Shown: one piece after another, positions 41,414 to 49,097 of the stretch
Numbering within the stretch: position 1 is the stretch's first letter
Layout: every line of letters begins with the position of its first letter
Assembly: GCA_963813195.1 (NCBI GenBank)
Contig: CAWEYC010000048.1
Location: 10,217 to 74,216 of the forward strand
Source: Roseiarcus sp963813195
Lineage (GTDB): Bacteria; Pseudomonadota; Alphaproteobacteria; Rhizobiales; Beijerinckiaceae
DNA: 64,000 nt
Direction: 5' to 3'
Notes under the pieces: model-generated
Told to the model about the DNA's origin: nothing
Databases searched by the model: none
The model's input: only the letters and a program-made list of their open reading frames with translations
Program-made: the position numbers and the translations under genes

Positions 41414-42471
41414 GCGCCGCCTCCGGCCCCACTCGAAGAGAGGACATCGGCGAGTTCGTCCGCCGGTTGCTGCCGCTCGCCGGCCTGCTGGCTATCGTCG
41501 CGATCGTCGCGCTGCTGTCCGCCGCCGGCTCGCCGTTCCTGCAACGGCGCGTCACGCTCGGATTGATCGATCTCACCGCGGTCGTCGGTCTCTACATATT
41601 CGTCGGCAATTCGGGGATCCTCTCGTTCGGGCACGTCGGCTTCATGGCGATCGCCGCCTATGTCTCGGCGATCTTGTCGATGAAGGCGGCGACCAAGGGG
41701 GTGTTCTTGCCAGGCTTGCCGGCGCTCATCGAGAGCGCGGAGCTCTCGCCGATCCTGAGCGGGCTTGTGGGCGCTGTCTGCGCCGCAATATTCGGGTTGC
41801 TCGCCGGTCTCGTGCTGATGCGGCTGTCGGGAATGTCGGCCAGCATCGCGACATTCGCGCTGTTGATCATCGTGTATGTCGTGATCGGAAATTGGGACTC
41901 CGTCACGGGCGGGCAAAGGTCACTGATGGGAATTCCCGCGACCATCGGGGTTTGGAGCGCGCTCGGGGTCGCGGCGCTCGCGCTCGTCCTGGCCTTCGGC
42001 TACCAGGAGTCCCGCGCCGCCATTGCGCTGCGCGCGTCGCGGGAGGATGAGGTCGCCGCCTTGGCCAGCGGCGTGCACGTCTACCGAGAGCGCGTCGTCG
42101 CGTTCACGTTGAGCGCCTTCGTGAGCGGCCTTTCCGGCGCGGCGATGGCGCATCTGCTGGGAACTGTGCGCGTGGATTCGTTTTATCTTGACCTGACGTT
42201 CCTCACGATCGCGATGCTGATCGTCGGCGGGGCGCGGAGCCTCACCGGCGCCGTGGCGGGGACGATCGCCATCGTCGGATTGAACGAGGTCATGCGCGCT
42301 GTCGAGGCTGGCGTTCCGATTCCGGGAACGCACGCGACTTTGGCCGCGCCCGCAGGCCTGGGTGACGTTCTGGTCGCCATATTCATGCTGCTCATGATCG
42401 TCTTTCGCCCTTCGGGGCTCGCGAAGGGCAGGGAGCTGACCTTCCCGTCGGGCGTCGCGCGCCGACGGTGA
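41410..42471 (+). CDS. Liv-type ABC transporter permease (LivM-like)
   Basis: The 353-residue membrane protein shows LivM features: VGLYIFVGNSGILSFGHVGF, LRLSGMSASIATFALLIIVY-like core (MRLSGMSASIATFALLIIV) and the coupling loop SRAAIALRASREDEVAALAS. Start ATG 41410 overlaps the LivH-like stop. It ends the second transport operon. Here LivM and LivG are separate proteins, unlike the fused pair of the first operon, so the two transporters are independent acquisitions rather than recent duplicates. Confidence 0.92.
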   Translation: MSAASGPTRREDIGEFVRRLLPLAGLLAIVAIVALLSAAGSPFLQRRVTLGLIDLTAVVGLYIFVGNSGILSFGHVGFMAIAAYVSAILSMKAATKGVFLPGLPALIESAELSPILSGLVGAVCAAIFGLLAGLVLMRLSGMSASIATFALLIIVYVVIGNWDSVTGGQRSLMGIPATIGVWSALGVAALALVLAFGYQESRAAIALRASREDEVAALASGVHVYRERVVAFTLSAFVSGLSGAAMAHLLGTVRVDSFYLDLTFLTIAMLIVGGARSLTGAVAGTIAIVGLNEVMRAVEAGVPIPGTHATLAAPAGLGDVLVAIFMLLMIVFRPSGLAKGRELTFPSGVARRR

Positions 42472-42499
42472 TCGACGCGCTCGCCTTAGGAGCCGCGCG

Positions 42500-43384
42500 C
42501 TATCGCGCGAGAAAGTAGCGAATGGCGAAATCGATCCATTCCGGAGAGTGCCAGTCCGGATGTTTCGCCTGCAAGATCGGCCGCAGCTTGACGACCGCCG
42601 CTTCGTCGTCGAGTCCGGCCTCGGCGAGCGCGGCGACCTCCTTCTGAACGTCCAGGATGTAGGCTCTGACGTCGCGAAGAATGGCGCTGTCGCCGACTTC
42701 GCCGTGTCCCGGCACGAGGATCGCGGGTCGCCACTTTTCGCAAATTTCCAGGATCTCGACCCAGCGCGAAGCGTCGATATCCGCGTCATGTGGCGGAAAC
42801 CACGGGAATATCGGGAACGTGCTCTCTTCCGCAAGGTCGCCGACAAAAAGCGCTCCCGCGTCGCGGACGAAAACCGTCTGATCGCCGCGCGTGTGCGCCA
42901 TTCCCCAGGTTCGCAATTCGACGACGCGGCCGCCCAGATCGATCTCCAGGGAAGGGCCATCGTAGACGATGTCCGGCCCGGTGAGTTCGACGCCCTCCAA
43001 GGCCGCCCTCACCGAAGGGCTCATGCCGCGAAACATCGTGAGATATGCATCGCCCTTGGCGACCAATTCGTCCCGCTGCGTCTTATTATAGACAATGATC
43101 GCCTCGTCGCGGAACGCCTGTGCGCCAAAGCCGTGCTCTGGATGAAAATGCGTGAGCGTGAGGAATAGACGCCGGTCGCCCGCGAGCTTCTTCGCCGCGG
43201 CGAGAACGCGGCTCCCGTTTTCCGGCCCCATGCCTGTGTCGATGACGAGGGCGGAATGGCGTCCCAAAACGATGCCGATGTTCGGCACCAGGGGAACGCG
43301 ATTGTCGGCGATGACCCAGACGTTTTCGCCGAGGGACTTGAGCGCCCGCATATCGACCAATGGCTCAGGATTGTGGATCGTCAT
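42500..43384 (-). CDS. Metallo-beta-lactamase-fold hydrolase
   Basis: The 294-residue protein has the MBL zinc site in variant form, LTLTHFHPEHGFGAQAF (HxHxEH where HxHxDH is usual), with further ligands in WGMAHTRGDQTVFV, VGDLAEE and VPGHGEV. The family includes lactonases, thioesterase-like hydrolases and glyoxalase II. The start at 43384 is chosen because it gives the usual N-terminus; upstream codons are Arg-rich. It converges on the second Liv operon and may hydrolyse a lactone or ester intermediate of the nearby pathway. Function in detail is unknown. Confidence 0.86.
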   Translation of the reverse strand: MTIHNPEPLVDMRALKSLGENVWVIADNRVPLVPNIGIVLGRHSALVIDTGMGPENGSRVLAAAKKLAGDRRLFLTLTHFHPEHGFGAQAFRDEAIIVYNKTQRDELVAKGDAYLTMFRGMSPSVRAALEGVELTGPDIVYDGPSLEIDLGGRVVELRTWGMAHTRGDQTVFVRDAGALFVGDLAEESTFPIFPWFPPHDADIDASRWVEILEICEKWRPAILVPGHGEVGDSAILRDVRAYILDVQKEVAALAEAGLDDEAAVVKLRPILQAKHPDWHSPEWIDFAIRYFLAR

Positions 43385-43533
43385 TTTCGTCTCGCTTCTT
43401 CGTTGCTTCAAACCTGCGTCGGCGGCGGCGCGCCACGCGCCGCGCTTGCCTACGTCCGGCGGCATCTTTCTCGCATTTTTCACGCACGAAATGCTTTGGC
43501 CGCTGGAACTAGATCATAAATCATTGAAATGAT

Positions 43534-43609
43534 TGGCGCGCCCAAGGGGAATCGAACCCCTGTTTTCGCCGTGAAAGGGCGACGTCCTGGACCGCTAGAC
43601 GATGGGCGC
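43534..43609 (-). tRNA. tRNA-Glu (anticodon TTC)
   Basis: The minus strand folds as a full cloverleaf. The acceptor GCGCCCA (43603-43609) pairs with TGGGCGC (43538-43544); the D arm is CGTCTAGCGGTCCAGGACG; the anticodon loop CTTTCAC carries TTC; the T arm is AGGGGTTCGATTCCCCT. The discriminator G and an encoded CCA end at 43534. The sequence closely follows the bacterial tRNA-Glu consensus. It marks the switch from catabolic genes to core genes, and tRNA 3' ends of this kind are common integration sites, though no attachment repeat is visible here. Confidence 0.97.
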
Positions 43610-43845
43610 TGGCCGGCGTTTCGGCTGAGCCGGAACGCGCCTGCTATAAAGTCGTCGCGTGGGGCTGGCAAGGCCGTGAACGGCGATTCTCGCGGGTTTC
43701 TTTCGCCAGTCGGTTAGCTCAAGGCTTTGACGCGGAACCGTGGCCGACGCCTGGAATAGGCGGTGCTGCAATGCTTTTTTGCCGCGCCGACTTGCGTATG
43801 AGGCCGGCAAGGACAATCATGGTGCGCTATTTTGGGAAATGAACG

Positions 43846-44817
43846 ATGCGCGCGATTCGCATTCATGAGACCGGGGCGCCGGACGTCATGCGCTTGGAGG
43901 ATGTCGAAATTCCGCCGCCCGGGCCCGGCGAGGCGCGCGTGCGCAACCATGCGATCGGCGTCAATTATCTCGACGTCTACTATCGCACCGGCTTCTACCC
44001 GACGCCGCCGCGGCCCTTCATCCCCGGCAACGAGGGGGCGGGCGAGATTGTCGCCGTCGGCAAGGGGGTCAAGGATTTTCGTCCCGGCGACCGCGTCGCC
44101 TACGCCTCCTCGCTGGGCTCCTACGCGCAGGAGCGCAACGTCGAGGTCAGGCATCTCGTGAAATTGCCCAAGGCGATCTCCTACGAGACCGCCGCGGCGA
44201 TGATGCTCAAGGGCCTCACGGCGCAATATCTGCTCCGCCAGACCTACAAAGTGAAGGCGGGCGACACCATGCTGGTGCATGCCGCGGCGGGGGGCGTCGG
44301 GCAGATCCTTTGCCAATGGGGCAGGGCGCTCGGCGCGACGGTGATCGGCACGGTCGGTTCAGCGGAAAAGGCCAAGATCGCCAAGAAGGCCGGGGCCAAG
44401 CACGTCATACTCTACCGCGACGAGGATTTTGCCGTCCGCGTCGACGAGATCACCAAGGGCGCCAAGTGCAATGTCGTCTACGACGGCGTCGGCAAGGCGA
44501 CGTTTCCCGCCTCGCTCGACTGCCTCCGGCCTTTCGGCGTGTTCGCGAGCTACGGATCGGCTTCGGGCGGCATCGAGTTTTTCAATCTCGCCTTGCTGGC
44601 GCAAAAGGGCTCGCTGTTTGCGACGCGGCCGACGCTGTTCACCTTCCTGGCCGACCGGGCGCGCCTCGACAAAATGGCGCGCGAACTGTTTGCCGTCGTC
44701 TCGTCGGGCGCGGTCAAGATCGAGATTGCGACGCGGGCGCCCCTGGCGGAAGCCGCCCGCGTTCACGCCGCCTTGGAGGCGCGGCAGACGACGGCCTCGA
44801 TGGTGCTCATTCCCTGA
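43846..44817 (+). CDS. NADPH:quinone oxidoreductase (zeta-crystallin type)
   Basis: The 323-residue medium-chain dehydrogenase/reductase lacks the catalytic zinc ligands. It has IGVNYLDVYYRTGFYPTPPR, PFIPGNEGAGEIVAVGKGVK, the NADPH loop LVHAAAGGVGQILCQWGRAL and the VYDGVGKATFPASLDCLRPF segment of the quinone oxidoreductase family. It reduces quinones by one or two electrons using NADPH. The length is typical. A strong rho-independent terminator follows at 44875. Confidence 0.93.
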   Translation: MRAIRIHETGAPDVMRLEDVEIPPPGPGEARVRNHAIGVNYLDVYYRTGFYPTPPRPFIPGNEGAGEIVAVGKGVKDFRPGDRVAYASSLGSYAQERNVEVRHLVKLPKAISYETAAAMMLKGLTAQYLLRQTYKVKAGDTMLVHAAAGGVGQILCQWGRALGATVIGTVGSAEKAKIAKKAGAKHVILYRDEDFAVRVDEITKGAKCNVVYDGVGKATFPASLDCLRPFGVFASYGSASGGIEFFNLALLAQKGSLFATRPTLFTFLADRARLDKMARELFAVVSSGAVKIEIATRAPLAEAARVHAALEARQTTASMVLIP

Positions 44818-44874
44818 CGTGGCCCATCCCGCAGTAATGGCCGGTTTTCGCGCCGGATTCGGCGGAAAATCAGC

Positions 44875-44900
44875 GAGGCGGCCTTTGCGCCGCCTCTTTT
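44875..44900 (+). terminator. Rho-independent terminator after the quinone oxidoreductase gene
   Basis: GAGGCGGC and GCCGCCTC form an 8-bp GC-rich stem (44875-44882 / 44889-44896) followed by TTTT. Confidence 0.85.
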
Positions 44901-45008
44901 CTATTTAAAGAGAGCGTTTTGCCGGCGCGCTTGGCGAGCCGGGAGCGGACTTGTATAGGATGGCGCTCGGCGCGCCGATCATCGCCGCCAACAGAGGCTT
45001 ATTCATCC

Positions 45009-45815
45009 ATGAGCGAACCGAACACCCTCAAGAGGGCCACGAACGCGCCCGCAGTCAAGGAAGAGGGCTGGTGGGAAACGGTCAAGGTCATCGTCGAGGC
45101 GCTGGTCATCGCGCTGGTGGTGCGAACGCTGTTGTTTCAGCCCTTCAACATCCCGTCGGGCTCGCTCATTCCGACGCTCCTCGTCGGCGATTATATTTTC
45201 GTGTCGAAATACGCCTACGGCTATTCGCATTATTCGCTGCCGGGATTTCTCGATCTGGACCCCGCCGCGATGCCGGGCCGCATTTTCGCTTCGCAGCCCA
45301 AGCGCGGCGACGTCATCGTTTTCAAGTTTCCGCGCGACGGCGAGACGGACTACATCAAGCGCCTGATCGGACTGCCCGGCGATAAGATTCAGATGATGAA
45401 CGACCGGCTCTATATCAACGGCCAGATCGTCGAGCGCGAGCCGTTGCCGCCCTTTAAGGTGACCGGACGTTTCGGCGCGACCGAGGAAGTCCCCCATTAC
45501 CTCGAGACGCTGCCCGGCGGCGTCAAGCACGAGATCATCCAGCTCGACGGCGATTCCAATCCCATGCCGTACACCGCCAACACCGACGTGTATGAGGTCC
45601 CCCAGGGAGATTACTTCTTCATGGGCGACAATCGCGACAATTCCAGCGACTCGCGGGTGCCCGAGGACAAAGGCGGCGTCGGCTATGTGCCGTTCGTCAA
45701 TCTGATCGGACGCGCCGAGGTGATCTTCTTCTCGGTCGACGGCGCGCCCGCCTGGGAATTCTGGCGTTGGCCATGGACAGTGCGCTGGAACCGCATGTTC
45801 CATGCCGTGCGTTGA
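45009..45815 (+). CDS. lepB: Signal peptidase I
   Basis: The 268-residue membrane-anchored serine protease cleaves signal peptides of exported proteins. One N-terminal helix (VIVEALVIALVVRTLLFQPF) anchors it. The catalytic Ser52 lies in NIPSGSLIPTL (Leu where Met is usual) and the general-base Lys117 in DYIKRLIGLPGD; the later box YFFMGDNRDNSSDSR is complete. The ATG at 45009 gives the normal start. It is followed by rnc and era, the conserved alphaproteobacterial order, though acpS, which often precedes lepB, is not there. Confidence 0.97.
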   Translation: MSEPNTLKRATNAPAVKEEGWWETVKVIVEALVIALVVRTLLFQPFNIPSGSLIPTLLVGDYIFVSKYAYGYSHYSLPGFLDLDPAAMPGRIFASQPKRGDVIVFKFPRDGETDYIKRLIGLPGDKIQMMNDRLYINGQIVEREPLPPFKVTGRFGATEEVPHYLETLPGGVKHEIIQLDGDSNPMPYTANTDVYEVPQGDYFFMGDNRDNSSDSRVPEDKGGVGYVPFVNLIGRAEVIFFSVDGAPAWEFWRWPWTVRWNRMFHAVR

Positions 45816-45881
45816 GGCGCGCGTCCTGGCGGCGACGGGCTTCCAAGCGAGGGAGCGCGCGCCCATGAGCGGCGCGCGCGC

Positions 45882-46583
45882 ATGAACAAGAAGACAAAAG
45901 CCGAGCTCTCGGCGCTCGAGGCGCGCATCGGCCATCATTTCCGCGATCGCGACCTGATGACGCGCGCTCTGACGCATCTCTCGGCCCCGGTCGCCGGGGG
46001 CCTGGGACGGGTCCAATCCTATCAGCGACTCGAATTCCTCGGCGACCGCGTCCTCGGCGTCGTCGTGGCGCAGATGCTATACGAAGCCTATCCGCAAGCG
46101 AGTGAAGGCGAATTGTCGATGCGGCTGGCCAAGCTGGTGCGCCGCGAGACCTGCGCCGCCGTCGCGCAGGAATGGGACGTCGGGCCGCATGTCGTGATGG
46201 GGCAGGGCGAGGCGCGGGCCGGTGGACGCAAGAAGGCGGCGATCCTGTCGGACATTTGCGAATCCATCATCGGCGCGGTGTTTCTCGACGCCGGCTTCGA
46301 GGCCGCGCGCGACCTGGTGGTGAACTCGTGGCGCGCCCGCATGGACGCCGACCTCGAGCCGGAGCGCGACGCCAAGACCGCCGTGCAGGAATGGGCGCAA
46401 GCGCGTTCGCTCGCGGCGCCGCGCTACGTCGAGGTGGCGCGCAGCGGCCCCGCGCACGCGCCGCAATTCATCATGCAGGTCGTCCTCGACGGCTATGAAC
46501 CGGAACTCGGCGAGGCGAGTTCGAAACGAGCCGCCGAGCAAGCCGCCGCGCAGGCGTTTCTCGCGCGCTGGAGCGCCCCATGA
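45882..46583 (+). CDS. rnc: Ribonuclease III
   Basis: The 233-residue protein has an RNase III domain (YQRLEFLGDRVLGVVVAQML with the catalytic acidic signature, KAAILSDICESIIGAVFLDA with the second acidic site) and a C-terminal double-stranded RNA-binding domain (TAVQEWAQARSLAAPRYVEV ... SSKRAAEQAAAQAFL). It processes rRNA precursors and other double-stranded RNAs as a dimer. The gene overlaps era by ATGA (46580-46583), which couples translation of the two ribosome-maturation factors. Confidence 0.97.
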   Translation: MNKKTKAELSALEARIGHHFRDRDLMTRALTHLSAPVAGGLGRVQSYQRLEFLGDRVLGVVVAQMLYEAYPQASEGELSMRLAKLVRRETCAAVAQEWDVGPHVVMGQGEARAGGRKKAAILSDICESIIGAVFLDAGFEAARDLVVNSWRARMDADLEPERDAKTAVQEWAQARSLAAPRYVEVARSGPAHAPQFIMQVVLDGYEPELGEASSKRAAEQAAAQAFLARWSAP

Positions 46584-47524
46584 ACGAGACGCGATGCGGT
46601 TTTGTCGCGCTGATCGGCGCGCCCAACGCGGGCAAGTCGACGCTGCTCAATGCACTGGTCGGCTCGAAGGTTTCGATCGTCTCGCGCAAAGCGCAGACGA
46701 CGCGGACGGCGGTGCGCGGCATCCTCGTCGAGGGCGCGACACAGATCGTCTTCGTCGACACGCCGGGATTGTTCGCGCCCAAACGCCGGCTCGATCGCGC
46801 GATGCTCGCCTCCGCCTGGGGCGCCGCCGGCGACGCCGATGCGCTGACGCTGCTGATCGACGCGCGACAGGAGATTCTCGCCGCCGGCAAGGCCGGGCTC
46901 GAGGCGCCCAACGCGGAGTTGAGCGAGCCGACGCAGGCCATCCTGCGGACCTTGAGCGAGAGCAGGGCGCCGAAGTTTCTCGCTCTCAACAAGGTTGATC
47001 TGGTCGAGCGCTCCGGTCTGCTCGCGCTTGCGGCCAAGCTCAACGCGGCGCTGAAATTCGACGACACCTTTATGATCAGCGCGGCCACCGGCGACGGGCT
47101 CGATCGTTTGCGCCAGAGGCTCGCGGCGACGACGCCGGCGGGACCGTGGCTCTATCCCGAGGATCAGATCGCCGATGCGCCGATGCGCGCCCTCGCCGCC
47201 GAAATCACCAGGGAGAAGTTGTTCGAGCGGCTGCACGACGAATTGCCCTATCAGACGACGGTCGAGACCGAGTCCTGGAAGGATCTGCCCGACGGATCGG
47301 CGCGTATCGAGCAGACGATCTATGTCACGCGCGACAGCCACAAGAAGATCGTCATCGGCGAGGGCGGCCGCACGATCAAGGCGATCGGCGCCGCCGCGCG
47401 CAAGGAGATCGCCGCGGCCAACGAGACGCCGGTGCATCTCTTCCTGTTCGTCAAGGTGCGCGAGAACTGGCTCGACGATCCCGAACGCTATCGCGCCATG
47501 GGGCTGGAATTTCCTAAGGGCTAG
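46580..47524 (+). CDS. era: GTPase Era
   Basis: The 314-residue GTPase has G1 GAPNAGKSTLLNALVGSKVS, the switch region SRKAQTTRTAVRGI, G3 DTPGLF, G4 NKVD and a C-terminal KH domain (HKKIVIGEGGRTIKAIGAAA). Era binds the 3' end of 16S rRNA and assists 30S assembly. recO, which follows era in many relatives, is absent; the DNA downstream holds a repeat array and two insertion sequences, so the operon may have been broken or simply ends here. Confidence 0.97.
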   Translation: MNETRCGFVALIGAPNAGKSTLLNALVGSKVSIVSRKAQTTRTAVRGILVEGATQIVFVDTPGLFAPKRRLDRAMLASAWGAAGDADALTLLIDARQEILAAGKAGLEAPNAELSEPTQAILRTLSESRAPKFLALNKVDLVERSGLLALAAKLNAALKFDDTFMISAATGDGLDRLRQRLAATTPAGPWLYPEDQIADAPMRALAAEITREKLFERLHDELPYQTTVETESWKDLPDGSARIEQTIYVTRDSHKKIVIGEGGRTIKAIGAAARKEIAAANETPVHLFLFVKVRENWLDDPERYRAMGLEFPKG

Positions 47525-47716
47525 AGCCGCGTTGTTTTGAGGTTGAACCGAGGAGGGATTGCCGCGGCGGCCAAGTCTGGATCGCCACGCTTCGCTCGCG
47601 AAGTCGGCGAAGTCCGGCTCGACATAAATACAAAACACTCCAGGGGTAACACTTCCCGGGCCTATAAAAGGCGCCAACAGGGTGCGCCCACCACGCGCCC
47701 GAGCCGCCGCCGCTTG
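47525..47716. other. Non-coding stretch after era
   Basis: No gene is seen. A short imperfect palindrome (TCGCCACGCTTCGCTCGCGA near 47580) may be a terminator or REP-like remnant. Confidence 0.35.
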
Positions 47717-47781
47717 TCAAACCCGTCGTCAAGTCAGCGCAACTTTTGTCAAGCCATGTCAAGTTATGTCAAGGGTTGTCA
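47717..47781 (+). repeat. Array of TGTCAA/GTCAAG motifs
   Basis: TTGTCAAA, CGTCAAG, TTGTCAAG, ATGTCAAG, ATGTCAAG and GGGTTGTCA follow each other at 8-18-bp spacing, and the last continues after the ISAs1 insertion as TTGTCAAGGCTTCGCTTGACAG (49039 onward). Related TGTCAA motifs recur at 50842, 50955 and 50972. The pattern suggests clustered binding sites or a decayed repeat. Confidence 0.5.
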
Positions 47782-49034
47782 CAGGGGAATCGGGTGAAGG
47801 CATTAAGCGGCGATGAGGCTTGCGAGGTAGTCGTCGTCCCATCCGGCGGTTTTTCGCTTGAGACGTTGGGAGTCTTTTCCAGGAGCGATGCGAAATAGGT
47901 TGTTTGCGATGTGCTTTAGGGTTGTGAAGTTGGCGGGGGCGTTTTCGGTTCGCACCCGGCATTCGTCATCGCGAAAGAGCATGTCGAGCAACCAGTGCAG
48001 GCCGTTTTCGATCGCCCAATGATCGCGGATCATTGGCCCGAGCGTGTTGGCGAGCAAGGTCAGCGAGGTGATGTAGAATCGCGTCTCTTTTGAGAATTTA
48101 CCCTCGATCTCACGCCGGCTCTCGACCATGACGACGCCCTTGAGGCCGGGCCAGTCATGGCGCTTTTGAAGCCATTCGACATTGTGGAGCACGGTGTAGG
48201 ACCGTGTTTCGATCCGCCCATGATCGCCATCGACCGTTTCGTGTCGGCTGATCGTGACGTCCTTGAAACCGTTGGCTTTCTGCTCGACGGCAAGGAGTTT
48301 GACGTCGTCGTGCAGTGTGCCTTGATTGCCTTTGAGCGCGATGAGGTAGTCGGCTTTCTTGTCAATGATCTTCTTGGCGATGTTGCGTTGACATCCCATC
48401 GCGTCGATGGTGACGACGGCTCCTTCGATCGCCATCATGTCCAGCAGGGCGGGGATGGCGACGATCTCGTTGGATTTTTCCGCCACCGCGATTTGACCCA
48501 TGACGAGACGCTGGCGCGCGGCGAAAGCCGAGACGATGTGGATCGGCTCCTTCGATCCCTTCTTTTGACACGAGCGGCGCGAGGTCTTGCCGTCGATGGC
48601 GATCACCTCGACCGGGGTCTTGGTCAGGGCCGCCGCCCAAGCGACGAAGCACCGTTGGAACGCCGCCGCGTCAAGGGTGGCGAAAATGTCGCCCAGATGA
48701 TCATGGGCCGGAGTGCCGTCCTTGAAGGGGCGGAACCGACGCAAGAGCGCCAGCTTCCTTTCGCCGAAACGGGCGATCTCGGTGAACGCCTCGCTTCCCG
48801 CCAACACCGCCAGAAGGCACAAGAGCAAAATCTCGTCGAGCGGATAGATCACCTTCCCCGTTTGGCGCCTATCCGGCATATCTTTGAAATATTCCAGGAA
48901 AACCGTCGTTTCGGCCAAAGCCATGAAATTCTCGGCGCCGTCGTCCATAAAATCCCCCCGAATGCAGATCAGAGGATTCCTACAGATTCAGCATTTCACC
49001 CCGTTGTCACGAAGTCCTTCACCCGATTGCCCTG
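47782..49034 (-). mobile_element. ISAs1-family insertion sequence
   Basis: The element is bounded by 19-bp inverted repeats (CAGGGGAATCGGGTGAAGG at 47782-47800, and CAGGGCAATCGGGTGAAGG as the complement of 49016-49034; one mismatch). It is flanked on both sides by the 10-bp direct repeat AGGGTTGTCA (47772-47781 and 49035-49044), a perfect target duplication. Total length is 1253 bp. The single transposase gene is intact, so this is a recent and possibly active insertion. Confidence 0.95.
47803..48948 (-). CDS. ISAs1-family transposase
   Basis: The 381-residue DDE transposase has VEVIAIDGKTSRRSCQKKGS (first Asp), GAVVTIDAMGCQRNIAKKII (second Asp) and RDHWAIENGLHWLLDMLFRD (Glu), plus the family N-terminus FLEYFKDMPDRRQTGKVIYP. 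It is full length for the family and lies entirely within the inverted repeats. A few residues before MALAETTVFLEYF may be extra; a start at that Met is possible. Confidence 0.95.
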   Translation of the reverse strand: MDDGAENFMALAETTVFLEYFKDMPDRRQTGKVIYPLDEILLLCLLAVLAGSEAFTEIARFGERKLALLRRFRPFKDGTPAHDHLGDIFATLDAAAFQRCFVAWAAALTKTPVEVIAIDGKTSRRSCQKKGSKEPIHIVSAFAARQRLVMGQIAVAEKSNEIVAIPALLDMMAIEGAVVTIDAMGCQRNIAKKIIDKKADYLIALKGNQGTLHDDVKLLAVEQKANGFKDVTISRHETVDGDHGRIETRSYTVLHNVEWLQKRHDWPGLKGVVMVESRREIEGKFSKETRFYITSLTLLANTLGPMIRDHWAIENGLHWLLDMLFRDDECRVRTENAPANFTTLKHIANNLFRIAPGKDSQRLKRKTAGWDDDYLASLIAA

Positions 49035-49097
49035 AGGGTTGTCAAGGCTTCGCTTGACAGCGTCTTCTGCGATATCAATGACTTAGTGCAGAAAGGC

